The notes below the pieces were generated by a model. That model was not told the origin of the DNA. It did no database searches and saw only the letters and a list, made by a program, of their open reading frames with translations. 64,000 bases of DNA, taken from contig JBGVIT010000022.1 of NCBI GenBank assembly GCA_045128915.1, positions 14,999-78,998 on the forward strand, given 5' to 3'. The position numbers and the translations under genes were made by a program. Shown here in pieces: positions 42,117 to 51,272 of this stretch. The stretch is from RGIG9115 sp045128915 (GTDB lineage Bacteria > Bacillota > Clostridia > UBA1381). Each line of letters opens with the position of its first letter. The stretch's first letter is position 1.

Positions 42117-42884
42117 ATGAAGCTTTTTAAAAGAACGAGTATTTTTTTGTCAATTTTTATAGTTCTTATATGGGTATCGCTTACAATATGGGCGTATTAT
42201 CCACTCAATAACGTACGTGTTACAGATGCAGAAAAGCAGCAGACCAGACAGCTTTTAAGAAAGAATAATATAACAGCTTTGGATACTGTATTTGATATAA
42301 GAATAAAAGCGGTCAGCACTCCGCAGGTTCAATATCTTACTCAAAATAAAAAGTTATTTGATGAAGCATGCAAAAAAGGCAAGCTTGAGAAAAAAGACGA
42401 AAACACTTATGCATTTGACGAATCGGAGCTGCAGATTTCAGGAAGTTCTGTTATTATAACCGGTAAAAGTGACATTATTGAAAAAATCACTTCTGATACA
42501 GCACTTGCAAAATCTAAAAAGCTTATTGAGTGGCTTAATCTTTCAAAGAAGAATATGTCTGCTTATGTGTATGAAAAAATGGATGGTATTCTGGTAACCT
42601 TTATACCGGAGTATAAAGGGAGACGTATTTTTGACCTTAAAGTTAGCGTTATGATGTACGGTCAATCCGAATTTAAGGTTGAAGCAATACCGTTTGAACT
42701 TAAGCGTTCAGGAGAAAAGAGACTTCCTGTTTCCACTTGTTCGGCTCTTGCAGAGCTTGCGCTGTCAGGTACGGCAAACGGGGAGGAAATTCATGATATG
42801 ATTCTCGGCTATAAAACCGATGGAAAAATGTTGAAGCCTGTATGGGAAATAGAGGCAGCTAATAATATATATTACATGGATTAA
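42117..42884 (+). CDS. Membrane-anchored YycI-like auxiliary protein of the two-component system
   Basis: The 255-residue protein has one N-terminal membrane segment (about 8-28, IFLSIFIVLIWVSLTIWAYY) and an extracytoplasmic part. Its C terminus (DGKMLKPVWEIEAANNIYYMD) resembles the end of YycI/YycH regulatory proteins. In Bacillus, YycH and YycI bind WalK in the membrane and restrain it. Only one such gene is present here. It starts five bases after the kinase stop and is closed by a terminator. The family call rests on topology, position and the C-terminal pattern. Confidence 0.6.
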   Translation: MKLFKRTSIFLSIFIVLIWVSLTIWAYYPLNNVRVTDAEKQQTRQLLRKNNITALDTVFDIRIKAVSTPQVQYLTQNKKLFDEACKKGKLEKKDENTYAFDESELQISGSSVIITGKSDIIEKITSDTALAKSKKLIEWLNLSKKNMSAYVYEKMDGILVTFIPEYKGRRIFDLKVSVMMYGQSEFKVEAIPFELKRSGEKRLPVSTCSALAELALSGTANGEEIHDMILGYKTDGKMLKPVWEIEAANNIYYMD

Positions 42885-42923
42885 AAAAAAGGAATTTTCA
42901 TAAATAATGAAAATTCCTTTTTT
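42885..42923. terminator. Terminator between the two-component operon and radA
   Basis: AAAAAAGGAATTTTCAT pairs with ATGAAAATTCCTTTTTT around AAATA. Symmetric A and T runs make it work in both directions. Confidence 0.95.
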
Positions 42924-42979
42924 ATTAATTAGATATATATAAACTCATAGGTATGTTCAGGGACAGTTTACAAAAATCC

Positions 42980-44356
42980 TCATTTTTTTAGTTTATAAGC
43001 TGCATTAAGTGCGTCGCTTACTGTTGCTGCGGCAGATACTTCAATTCCGTCCGGAACTTTCACACCTCTCATGGCGGCTTTTGGTACAATGGCTTTTGTA
43101 AATCCAAGCTTTGCTGCTTCGTTGAGTCTTTTTTCTAATTGTGAAACAGTTCTCAGTTCACCGCCAAGACCTACCTCGCCGATAAATATCATATCAGGTG
43201 GCAGAGAAATGTCTTTAAGCCCTGTTGCAATGGCTGCGCAAAGTCCAAGGTCGATGGCAGTTTCATCAATTCTCAAACCGCCTGCAACGTTTATGTATAT
43301 ATCATGCCCTGAAAGCTTAATTCTTGCTCTTTTTTCAAGAACGGCTGTCATAAGAAGAACTCTGTTAATATCTATGCCTGATGACATTCTTCTGGGGTTT
43401 CCAAATCCCGTAGCAGTAACAAGCGCTTGAATTTCTGCAAGAACTCCGCGACTTCCCTCCATAGTACATACAACAGCACTCCCTGATGTATCCTCTTCTC
43501 TGCCTTCAAGAAGCATGGCGGAAGGGTTTTCTACTTCCACAAGTCCCTTTGTCTGCATTTCAAACACACCTATTTCGTTTGTAGAACCAAATCTGTTTTT
43601 AACACATCTCAATATTCTGAAAGTCATTTGGCGGTCGCCCTCGAAATACAGAACGCAGTCCACCATATGCTCAAGAACTCTTGGACCGGCAAGTGAGCCG
43701 TCTTTTGTAACATGTCCTACAATAAACATGGATATGTTGTTTTGCTTTGCAATGTACATAAGAAGGTTAGTAGCTTCGCGCACCTGCGGAACGCTTCCGG
43801 GAGCTGATGCAATATCCTGACGGTGCATTGTCTGAATAGAGTCGATGATTACAATATCAGGCATAATAGCTGTTATATAATCAGAAATAGTTTCTATATC
43901 AGTTTCAGATACAAGATAAAGATTATCGCCGCTGACTTCCAGACGTTCAGCTCTCATTTTTATCTGACCTTCCGATTCCTCGCCTGATACATAAAGTATT
44001 TTCTTGTCAGCGCCCGTATGTCTGCAAATCTGCAAAAGAAGTGTTGATTTGCCGATGCCAGGATCGCCGCCTACCAATATAAGTGAACCTTTTACAATGC
44101 CGCCGCCCAGAACTCTGTCAAGCTCGCCAATTCCCGTTGTGTATCTTGAATACTTATCCACTTCAATTTGTTTTATTGATTTTGGCAAATTAGTCGGAGC
44201 AGGTCTTGTGCCTGACGGTTTATGAGTTGAAGCCGGCTCTGACACGATAGTTTCCGTAAGAGTGTTCCATTTGTTGCAGGAGGGACATTTGCCCATCCAT
44301 TTAGGACTTTGATAGCCACATTCAGAGCAAATATATTGTGTTTTACTTTTTGCCAT
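42980..44356 (-). CDS. radA: DNA repair ATPase RadA/Sms
   Basis: The 458-residue protein acts in recombination and branch migration. It has an N-terminal zinc finger (CSECGYQSPKWMGKCPSC), a RecA-like ATPase with Walker A GGDPGIGKST, the diagnostic KNRFGSTNEIGVFEM, and a C-terminal Lon protease-like domain. I chose the ATG at 44356 behind AAAGGAG. An ATG six codons upstream overlaps the rlmH stop. It is the last gene of the murA-walJ-rlmH-radA minus-strand operon. Confidence 0.95.
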   Translation of the reverse strand: MAKSKTQYICSECGYQSPKWMGKCPSCNKWNTLTETIVSEPASTHKPSGTRPAPTNLPKSIKQIEVDKYSRYTTGIGELDRVLGGGIVKGSLILVGGDPGIGKSTLLLQICRHTGADKKILYVSGEESEGQIKMRAERLEVSGDNLYLVSETDIETISDYITAIMPDIVIIDSIQTMHRQDIASAPGSVPQVREATNLLMYIAKQNNISMFIVGHVTKDGSLAGPRVLEHMVDCVLYFEGDRQMTFRILRCVKNRFGSTNEIGVFEMQTKGLVEVENPSAMLLEGREEDTSGSAVVCTMEGSRGVLAEIQALVTATGFGNPRRMSSGIDINRVLLMTAVLEKRARIKLSGHDIYINVAGGLRIDETAIDLGLCAAIATGLKDISLPPDMIFIGEVGLGGELRTVSQLEKRLNEAAKLGFTKAIVPKAAMRGVKVPDGIEVSAAATVSDALNAAYKLKK

Positions 44357-44370
44357 AACAACAACTCCTT

Positions 44371-44844
44371 TCATTTATGATAGCTTTGGTTATTGATGAT
44401 TTTATAGCCGCGATAAATCTGCTCTAAAAGAACAACACGCATAAGCTGGTGGGGGAGAGTGATTTTTCCAAAGCTCATTTTGGTGCTTGCGGCTTTTTTT
44501 ACTTCGTCAGAAAGTCCGAGAGAGCCGCCTATTATAAAAGTAATGCGGCTGTTGGTATTAGCCGTTGTATTAAGATAGTGGGCTATATCCTCGCTTGAAT
44601 ACTGACTGCCCTCAATGCACATTGCTATCACAGCTCCGGGGCGTAGTTTTGAAAGGATTTGCCTGCCTTCGCTTTCTTTGATTTTTTCCATTACCTTAGC
44701 CGATGCGTTGTCGGGTATTTTCTCGTCAGGAATTTCCGTTATGGTCAGCTTGACAAAAGCAGAAAGACGCTTTGAGTATTCCTCAATAGCGTCTCTTAAA
44801 AACTTTTCTTTGATTTTGCCTACTGCTATTATATCAATATTCAT
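44371..44844 (-). CDS. rlmH: 23S rRNA pseudouridine-1915 N3-methyltransferase
   Basis: The 157-residue SPOUT-class methyltransferase starts MNIDIIAVGKIKEKFLRDAI, behind AAAGGAAA. It contains FIIGGSLGLSDEV and ends MRVVLLEQIYRGYKIINNQSYHK, the family ending. An upstream start eight codons earlier lies inside the walJ region and is unlikely. In Bacillus rlmH lies near the wal genes, as here. Confidence 0.95.
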   Translation of the reverse strand: MNIDIIAVGKIKEKFLRDAIEEYSKRLSAFVKLTITEIPDEKIPDNASAKVMEKIKESEGRQILSKLRPGAVIAMCIEGSQYSSEDIAHYLNTTANTNSRITFIIGGSLGLSDEVKKAASTKMSFGKITLPHQLMRVVLLEQIYRGYKIINNQSYHK

Positions 44845-44857
44845 ATATTTTCCTTTA

Positions 44858-45631
44858 TCATACAGCAAATCTGGTTATTTCATATCGTGATGCAACGCAA
44901 AGCCCTACATTATCAAATCCGTTGGCTTTTAGTGCATTGCGGGTTGTTATTTCAGCAATTTCGGGGGTGTTGTTCTCCTTGCTCAGATGAGCAAGCATTA
45001 TATTTTCTGTTCCGCTGTGGGCAAGGCGGAGTGCTACCTGAGCCGTAAGCTCGTTTGACATATGTCCGTGGGATGAAAGAATACGCTGTTTTAGATAATA
45101 GGGATATGAGCCGTATCTTAGCATTTCCACATCGTGATTTGATTCGAGTATAATCTGCTTGCTGCCCCTTATTTGTTCAAATAAAGATTCAGGCATAAAC
45201 CCTATATCCGTAGCAAGCGTGTATTTTCCTTCTGCAGTAAAAAAGCTGTATCCCACCGGATCTGCAGCATCGTGGGGTATAGAAAATGGTTGTACGTCTA
45301 TTGTGCCGACTGAAAACATTTTTCCGGCACTTATAATATTTACCTGCTCATCTGAAAGCTTTCCGGTATTCATTGCACAAAAGGTCTTTTCGGTTGCATA
45401 TACCGACAATCCGTATCTTCTTGCAATCACACCTATACCGCTTGTATGGTCGGTATGCTCATGAGTTATAAGCACGCCTGAAATGTTTTCGGGAGCTATT
45501 GAAGCATCATTTAACCGCTCCGCAAGCTTTTTGCCTGAAATTCCGCAGTCAATAAGTAATGTTGTGCTTCCGTCTGTTATAAGGGAGGAGTTGCCAGATG
45601 AGCCGCTTGTAAGTGATATAAACTGTATCAT
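44858..45631 (-). CDS. walJ: Metallo-beta-lactamase-fold exonuclease WalJ/YycJ
   Basis: The 257-residue protein starts IQFISLTSGSSGNSSLI, has the metal motif THEHTDHTSG, ESNHD and SSHGHMSN, and matches the WalJ/YycJ family. Members are 5' exonucleases linked to mismatch repair and wall homeostasis. In Bacillus the gene is part of the walRKHIJ operon. Here it lies on the opposite strand, between murA and rlmH. The spacing to rlmH is 13 bases. Confidence 0.92.
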   Translation of the reverse strand: MIQFISLTSGSSGNSSLITDGSTTLLIDCGISGKKLAERLNDASIAPENISGVLITHEHTDHTSGIGVIARRYGLSVYATEKTFCAMNTGKLSDEQVNIISAGKMFSVGTIDVQPFSIPHDAADPVGYSFFTAEGKYTLATDIGFMPESLFEQIRGSKQIILESNHDVEMLRYGSYPYYLKQRILSSHGHMSNELTAQVALRLAHSGTENIMLAHLSKENNTPEIAEITTRNALKANGFDNVGLCVASRYEITRFAV

Positions 45632-45652
45632 CCAAAATCCCTCCTATAACAA

Positions 45653-46936
45653 TTATTCTGCATCAGATATTACTGTAACTCGCTTAATGTCAGCTCCCAG
45701 CTTGACAAATTTCTCTTCAAATCTTTCGTAGCCTCTGTCAATATGGTATATATCTGTGATTTCTGTTGTTCCGTTTGCCATAAGTCCTGCGATTATCATA
45801 GCAGCTCCGGCTCTCAGGTCATGTGCCTGAACAGATGCTCCGTAGAGCTTATCTACGCCGTCTATCATTGCAAGCTTTCCTTCTACGCGGATTTGTGCGC
45901 CCATTCTCTTAAGCTCGCTTACATATCTGAATCGATTGTCCCATACACCCTCACGAGCGGTGCTTGCGCCTTTAACCGTTGTAAGGAAAGTAACCAGCTG
46001 AGGCTGCATATCTGTGGGATAACCGGGGTATGGCATGGCTATAAAGTTAATTCTCTTGAATACAGTATTTTCAGGCACATAAACTCTCACGCTGTCATCA
46101 AATTCCTGAACCTCTGCACCGGCTTCCACAAGCTTAGCTGTAATTGGTTCAAGATGCCTTGGTATAACATTGGTGATTGTAACGTCGCCACGTGTTGCAG
46201 CTGCGGCAATCATAAACGTTCCTGCTTCAATCTGGTCGGGAATAATGGTGTATGTTCCGCCTTTCAGAGTTTGTACTCCTCGTATTCTTATAGTATCAGT
46301 TCCGGCGCCTCGTATATTTGCACCCATTGCATTAAGAAAATTCGCAAGGTCCACGATGTGCGGCTCTTTTGCAGCGTTTTCTATAATAGTAGTGCCTCCT
46401 GCTTTTACTGCAGCGAGGATTGCGTTAATTGTAGCTCCTACTGAAACTATGTCAAAATATATATTTGCGCCTGTAAGCTTTTCTTTTCTTGTTTTGCCTG
46501 TAATAATGCTGCCTGTCACTTCAATATCTGCACCTAAGGCTTCAAAACTCTTTATATGCTGGTCTATGGGGCGTGTACCAAAGTCACAGCCACCGGGAGT
46601 ATCCATAATAAACTGTTGAAAACGTCCCAGCAAAGCACCCATCAGATAGCTTGAACCTCGCATTTTTCGGGTAAGCTCCTTAGATGGCTCAAAGGTTTTG
46701 ATATTGCGACAGTCAATGTCAACGGTGTTATTGTCAATATATTTAACATCAGCACCAAGCTTTTTCAGGATTTTAACAAACAGCTTTGTGTCCTGTATGT
46801 CCGGAAGATTTTCAAGCCTGCACTTGTCATCGAGTAGTATGCAAGCGGGAATGATAGCGACAGCGGCATTCTTTGCTCCGCTGATGTCAACTGTTCCGGT
46901 AAGGCGTTTCCCACCTTGTATTATAAGCTTTTCCAT
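45653..46936 (-). CDS. murA: UDP-N-acetylglucosamine 1-carboxyvinyltransferase
   Basis: The 427-residue enzyme transfers enolpyruvate from PEP to UDP-GlcNAc, the first committed step of peptidoglycan synthesis. The catalytic cysteine, target of fosfomycin, is in DTPGGCDFGTRPIDQH. SGAKNAAVAIIPA near the N terminus and GYPTDMQPQ are typical. It is the promoter-proximal gene of the minus-strand operon and shares a location with other wall regulators. Confidence 0.96.
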   Translation of the reverse strand: MEKLIIQGGKRLTGTVDISGAKNAAVAIIPACILLDDKCRLENLPDIQDTKLFVKILKKLGADVKYIDNNTVDIDCRNIKTFEPSKELTRKMRGSSYLMGALLGRFQQFIMDTPGGCDFGTRPIDQHIKSFEALGADIEVTGSIITGKTRKEKLTGANIYFDIVSVGATINAILAAVKAGGTTIIENAAKEPHIVDLANFLNAMGANIRGAGTDTIRIRGVQTLKGGTYTIIPDQIEAGTFMIAAAATRGDVTITNVIPRHLEPITAKLVEAGAEVQEFDDSVRVYVPENTVFKRINFIAMPYPGYPTDMQPQLVTFLTTVKGASTAREGVWDNRFRYVSELKRMGAQIRVEGKLAMIDGVDKLYGASVQAHDLRAGAAMIIAGLMANGTTEITDIYHIDRGYERFEEKFVKLGADIKRVTVISDAE

Positions 46937-46987
46937 TTAGCTACACCTCTTTTGTTGGCATGATGCACAATCTATTCCTATACAGCA

Positions 46988-47015
46988 ATTATACCATAAA
47001 TAAATCTATTGTAAA
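46988..47015 (-). promoter_or_regulatory. Promoter of murA-walJ-rlmH-radA
   Basis: On the minus strand TTTACA (47010-47015), 16-bp spacer, TATAAT (46988-46993) with TGG before it (extended -10). Confidence 0.75.
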
Positions 47016-47065
47016 GTCCAACGCTAAAAAAACATAAAAATTTAATCATATTGCAAACAAACCAT

Positions 47066-47101
47066 ACGAAAAAACAGCCTGACCAATATAGGCCAAGCTG
47101 T
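47066..47101 (-). terminator. Terminator of rpmB
   Basis: On the minus strand ACAGCTTGGCC pairs with GGTCAGGCTGT over 11 bp (two G-U) around TATATT, followed by a T-run. Confidence 0.85.
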
Positions 47102-47121
47102 AATCTTCAGACAATTTGCTG

Positions 47122-47310
47122 TCAGACTGCGCGTACAACCTTACCTGAACGAAGGCAACGAGTGCAAACATAAACTGATTTAACTGAACCGTTTACAACT
47201 GCTTTTACCTTTCTAACGTTAGGCTTCCATGTACGGTTTGATCTTCTGTGTGAGTGACTCATCTTAATACCGAATGTCACGCCCTTACCGCATATTTCGC
47301 ATTTAGCCAT
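47122..47310 (-). CDS. rpmB: 50S ribosomal protein L28
   Basis: The 62-residue protein starts AKCEICGKGVTFGIKMSHSHRRSNR and has a second pair CTRC near the end. The four cysteines form the zinc-ribbon version of L28. It is a single-gene unit with its own terminator. GGAGG precedes the ATG. Confidence 0.97.
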   Translation of the reverse strand: MAKCEICGKGVTFGIKMSHSHRRSNRTWKPNVRKVKAVVNGSVKSVYVCTRCLRSGKVVRAV

Positions 47311-47507
47311 TTATTACACCTCCAGATAATACAATTCATAAATAACAAAAATGATTTTAACATAAATTTTCAAAAAAAGCAAGCTTTTTATCAAAAAAAG
47401 TTTTTATTTTAACCACTTTTTATGAAAATACATTGAATTGCACATATAATTGAAAAAATAAAAAAAAATTTCTATATATTTTTTTAAAAAAATTTAATAA
47501 TAACTAT
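47311..47507. other. AT-rich divergent intergenic region
   Basis: Between rpmB and the hprK promoter the sequence is mostly A and T runs. I see no gene, tRNA or stable hairpin. It must hold the rpmB promoter on the minus strand; no clear consensus hexamer pair could be chosen. Confidence 0.5.
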
Positions 47508-47535
47508 TTGAAAATTTTTAAAAGTATAGTATAAT
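47508..47535 (+). promoter_or_regulatory. Promoter of the hprK operon
   Basis: TTGAAA at 47508-47513, 16-bp spacer, TATAAT at 47530-47535. Confidence 0.75.
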
Positions 47536-47623
47536 AAAGTAGAATGGATTAATTGTGCGCATTTATAGTTTCTGCGTGCATGCCTGGAATTTTTTTATTG
47601 TTTATACGAAGGGATGTACTAAT

Positions 47624-48586
47624 ATGGCAAACAGCGAATTCAAAATTGCATTAAATAAGATTATTGAATCGTTTCAGCTTGAAAGGGTTTATGAATCAAG
47701 CACCATTGATAAAGTGCTTATATCTTCATCTGACCTGAACAGACCGGGACTGCAGATGGCAGGCTTTTTCGATTATTTCGACACCTCCCGCATACAAGTG
47801 CTGGGCAAGGTAGAATGTACGTATCTTGAAAAATTTTCAAGAGAAGAGCGCACAAATATTTTTGAGAAATTTTTCAGCTATGAATTTCCCTGTATTATTA
47901 TTACACGTGATATACGTGCATTTCCTGAAATGCTTACGGCAGCAGAGAAGTATGACAGAACAATTCTCCGCACAGAGCAGGAAACATCTTCATTCATGAG
48001 CGCACTTATCAGTTATCTTAATGTTGAGATTGCACCCAGAAGAACACGTCACGGAGTTTTGGTTGAGGTATATGGCGAAGGCATACTAATCATGGGTGAG
48101 AGCGGTGTCGGAAAAAGCGAAACAGCTATTGAGCTTGTAAAAAGAGGACACCGTCTTGTTGCTGACGATGCGGTAGAAATTAAAAGAGTTTCTGATAAAA
48201 CTTTAGTTGGAACATCACCTGACGTTATACGCCATTTTGTTGAGCTTCGAGGCATTGGAATTGTAGATATAAAAGAAATATTCGGTATGGGTGCGGTTAA
48301 AAATACAGAGAGTATTGATATGATAATTCACCTTGAACCCTGGGTTGAGGGCAAGCAGTATGACAGATTGGGAATGGTTGACGAATATACGAATATAATG
48401 GGTATTAATATACCGTCTATAACAATTCCCGTTAAGCTTGGCAGAAATCTGGCTGTTATAGTTGAGGTTGCAGCTATGAATAACAGACAGAAGAAAATGG
48501 GCTATAATGCCGCAGTAGAGCTGAACAACAGATTAATGCGTGAGATGGAAAAAAATATGTCTATGGAGGATTCGACCATTGTTTGA
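47624..48586 (+). CDS. hprK: HPr kinase/phosphorylase
   Basis: The 320-residue enzyme phosphorylates and dephosphorylates Ser46 of HPr, the switch for carbon catabolite control in Firmicutes. It has Walker A GESGVGKSE near residue 155 and the signature GTSPDVIRHFVELRGIGIVDIK. I chose ATG 47624 behind GAAGGGA; the open frame extends 23 codons upstream into the leader. It starts the hprK-murB-rapZ-whiA operon, where genes overlap. Confidence 0.95.
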   Translation: MANSEFKIALNKIIESFQLERVYESSTIDKVLISSSDLNRPGLQMAGFFDYFDTSRIQVLGKVECTYLEKFSREERTNIFEKFFSYEFPCIIITRDIRAFPEMLTAAEKYDRTILRTEQETSSFMSALISYLNVEIAPRRTRHGVLVEVYGEGILIMGESGVGKSETAIELVKRGHRLVADDAVEIKRVSDKTLVGTSPDVIRHFVELRGIGIVDIKEIFGMGAVKNTESIDMIIHLEPWVEGKQYDRLGMVDEYTNIMGINIPSITIPVKLGRNLAVIVEVAAMNNRQKKMGYNAAVELNNRLMREMEKNMSMEDSTIV

Positions 48587-49490
48587 TGAAGCTTTAAAAA
48601 GCAAATTAAAGGCAAGGTTTGAAAATATAATATTTGACGAGCCGCTTTCAAAGCATGTGACAATGCATGTGGGCGGACCGGCTGATGGCTTTCTTGGCGT
48701 TACGGAGGAAGAAATTCCGGCTGTGTGTGATTTTTGCCGTGATAACGGTGTGGACTATTACGTAATAGGTAACGGCTCCAATACTGTTGTGCGCGACGGT
48801 GGATACAGAGGTTTGATAATCTGTATTGGCAGAAGAATGAACAAGGTGGAGTTCACTCCCGACGGTCAGATAATAGCGCAGGCAGGTGCAAAGCTTTCTA
48901 TGGTTGCGGAATGTGCCGCAAAGAACGGTATAGGCGGCTTTGAGTTTCTGGCAGGAATACCGGGGAATGTAGGCGGCGCTCTTGTAATGAACGCCGGAGC
49001 ATATGGCGGTGAAATACAAAGTCTGCTTGAGAGTGTGACATTTTTTGAAAATGGTCAGATTCGAACCGCACGTCCTGAAGAGCTGGGCTATGGATATAGG
49101 AAATCATATTTTCTAAGCAATCCTGATGCTATAATAACACGAGCAGTTTTCAGAGGCAATCCTGCAGACAAAGTTGAAATCAGAGAACTTATGAGCCAAC
49201 TTGCGCAAAAGAGATGTGCATCTCAACCGCTTGAATATCCAAGCTCAGGAAGCTTTTTCAAACGTCCTGAAGGATATTTTGCAGGTAAGCTTGTTCAGGA
49301 TTGCGGTCTTAAAGGATATAAATGCGGCGGCGCCGCAATAAGCGAAAAACATGCAGGTTTTGTGATAAACTGCGGCGATGCTACTTGTCATGATATTCAG
49401 ATGCTTTCAAAGCATGTGAAAGATACTGTGAGAGAACAGTTTGGAGTAGAGCTTGAGCCGGAGGTAAGATTTATAGGAAGTGATGAATGA
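48579..49490 (+). CDS. murB: UDP-N-acetylenolpyruvoylglucosamine reductase
   Basis: The 303-residue FAD enzyme reduces UDP-GlcNAc-enolpyruvate to UDP-MurNAc, the step after MurA. FAD-binding motifs YYVIGNGSNTVVRDGGYRG and LAGIPGNVGGALVMNAGAYGGEI are present. The catalytic serine is in YPSSGSFFKRPEGYFAGKLV. I chose TTG 48579, 9 bases after GGAGG at 48565-48569, overlapping the hprK end by 8 bases. Confidence 0.94.
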   Translation: MFDEALKSKLKARFENIIFDEPLSKHVTMHVGGPADGFLGVTEEEIPAVCDFCRDNGVDYYVIGNGSNTVVRDGGYRGLIICIGRRMNKVEFTPDGQIIAQAGAKLSMVAECAAKNGIGGFEFLAGIPGNVGGALVMNAGAYGGEIQSLLESVTFFENGQIRTARPEELGYGYRKSYFLSNPDAIITRAVFRGNPADKVEIRELMSQLAQKRCASQPLEYPSSGSFFKRPEGYFAGKLVQDCGLKGYKCGGAAISEKHAGFVINCGDATCHDIQMLSKHVKDTVREQFGVELEPEVRFIGSDE

Positions 49491-50347
49491 TGCAGCTGAC
49501 AGTTATTACGGGAATGTCCGGTGCAGGAAAGACTCAGGCTTTGAGATTTTTTGAGGATAAGGGGCATTTTTGTATAGATAATATGCCACCTGTTCTTCTT
49601 CCGCGTCTTATGGAGATGTATATGTCCATGGGCGGAGAGAATGCAAAGGTTGTGCTTGTAATTGATGCAAGAGTCGGAACAATGATAGCTCAGCTTCTTG
49701 AGCAGGTGCATCTTATAAAAAGTCAGGGGCATGATGCGGGAATTCTGTTTCTTGATGCAGATGATGAAACTCTTGTGAGCAGATATAAAGAAACAAGACG
49801 AACACATCCCATTAATCCCGAAAGCAGTCTGACAGACAGCATAGCAGAGGAGCGCCAAATACTACGGGAGGTTTATAATGCTGCAGACGTTGTTATAGAT
49901 ACTTCCAATATGAAGCTTCGTGACTTATATAACAAGCTGAGCAGTATTTATTCTTCTGGCAATAATGCAGATGCCATAAGAGTGCATGTAACAGCTTTTG
50001 GTTTTAAGTACGGAGCGCCTCTTGATGCGGATTTGGTGTTTGACGTAAGATGCTTGCCCAATCCGTTCTATATAGAAGAGCTTAAGTATAAAACAGGTAA
50101 CGACAAAGAAGTTCAGGACTACGTAATGCAGTTTCCTCAAAGTAAAGACTTTTTGAAGAAAATTGAGGATATGGCAGAGTTTCTGCTTCCCCTTTATATA
50201 GCAGAGGGACGTAATAATCTTACCATCGCAGTAGGCTGTACCGGCGGAAAGCACAGAAGCGTTACTTTTGCAAACAGGCTAAGAGATAAGCTTAAAACTT
50301 TAGGTTATAGTTCAAATTGTATTTATAGAGATATTGATAAAGAATAA
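49487..50347 (+). CDS. rapZ: RNase adapter / nucleotide-binding protein RapZ (YvcJ)
   Basis: The 286-residue P-loop protein has Walker A ITGMSGAGKTQALR and the C-terminal GCTGGKHRSVTFANRL. Family members bind RNA or regulate cell envelope precursor synthesis. The start overlaps the murB stop (ATGA). In most Firmicutes the next gene is yvcK, then whiA; here whiA follows directly after 22 bases. Confidence 0.94.
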   Translation: MMQLTVITGMSGAGKTQALRFFEDKGHFCIDNMPPVLLPRLMEMYMSMGGENAKVVLVIDARVGTMIAQLLEQVHLIKSQGHDAGILFLDADDETLVSRYKETRRTHPINPESSLTDSIAEERQILREVYNAADVVIDTSNMKLRDLYNKLSSIYSSGNNADAIRVHVTAFGFKYGAPLDADLVFDVRCLPNPFYIEELKYKTGNDKEVQDYVMQFPQSKDFLKKIEDMAEFLLPLYIAEGRNNLTIAVGCTGGKHRSVTFANRLRDKLKTLGYSSNCIYRDIDKE

Positions 50348-50369
50348 GGCAGAAAGGCAATGATGCAAT

Positions 50370-51254
50370 ATGTCATTTTCATGGGATATTAAGCAAAAGC
50401 TTTGTGAGATTTCAAGTGATTGTCCATATTGTGTAAGAAGTGAGCTTGCAGGAATAGTTGGCTTTTCAGGTGAATTTACCGAAAGCCGACTTAAGCTGCT
50501 TACGGAGCATGAAGCTCTTGCAAAGAGAATAACAGACGATCTTATGGAATGTATCGGAACTGCGCCTGAGGCTGCAGGAGAAAAATCAAAAAGAATACTA
50601 ATAGAAGACAGCGCTGTTCTTGACAACCTCAGAGCATGTCTTTTTTTGGCTGACGAGCAGACGGAAAACGAGTTTGACGAAGAGATACTTAATCTGGAAT
50701 GTTGTAAAGCAGCATATGTAAGAGGTGCATTTCTTGGCGGTGGATGCGTTCTTGATCCGGAAAAATCATATCACTTAGAGTTTGATACAAAGTACAAAAA
50801 AAGCGCAGGAAGACTTTTAAGACTTCTTGAAAGCATGGGCTATCCCGTTAGGGCTACATACAGAAAAGGCCATCACCTTGTATATCTCAAAGGCTATGAA
50901 GCCATAGCGGATATTCTGGGCATGATGGGTGCAGGGATGGGTGCTTTGGCTATGTACTCCGCCCAGATTGAAAAAGAGATAAGAAATACAGTAAACCGTC
51001 AGGTAAACTGTGAAACGGCAAATGCTGTAAAGGTAGCTGCTGCCGCCGGGCGTCAGCTTAATGCAATAAAGAAAATACAGTCAGCTATGGGACTTTCTGC
51101 TCTTGATGAGGGACTGAAAAGCATTGCGGAGCTAAGACTTGAATATCCCTCAAAGAGCCTTCAGGAATTAGGGGAAATGCTAACTCCGCCCATAGGCAAG
51201 TCAGGAGTAAATCACAGACTGAATAAATTAATAGAAATTGCAAAAAACATTTAA
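50370..51254 (+). CDS. whiA: Sporulation/division regulator WhiA
   Basis: The 294-residue protein combines a LAGLIDADG-like domain (CKAAYVRGAFLGGGCVLDPEKSYHLEF) with a C-terminal helix-turn-helix (PSKSLQELGEMLTPPIGKSGVNHRLNKL). It influences division and chromosome segregation in Gram-positive bacteria. It is the last gene of the hprK operon before dnaE, which starts 18 bases later. Confidence 0.95.
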   Translation: MSFSWDIKQKLCEISSDCPYCVRSELAGIVGFSGEFTESRLKLLTEHEALAKRITDDLMECIGTAPEAAGEKSKRILIEDSAVLDNLRACLFLADEQTENEFDEEILNLECCKAAYVRGAFLGGGCVLDPEKSYHLEFDTKYKKSAGRLLRLLESMGYPVRATYRKGHHLVYLKGYEAIADILGMMGAGMGALAMYSAQIEKEIRNTVNRQVNCETANAVKVAAAAGRQLNAIKKIQSAMGLSALDEGLKSIAELRLEYPSKSLQELGEMLTPPIGKSGVNHRLNKLIEIAKNI

Positions 51255-51272
51255 CTAAGGAGGCGTGACGGC

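Noticed and set aside
45743..46444. 233-codon open frame antisense to murA
   Set aside because: It is a shadow of a clear MurA gene; its product is Cys/Ser-rich with no family pattern or ribosome site.
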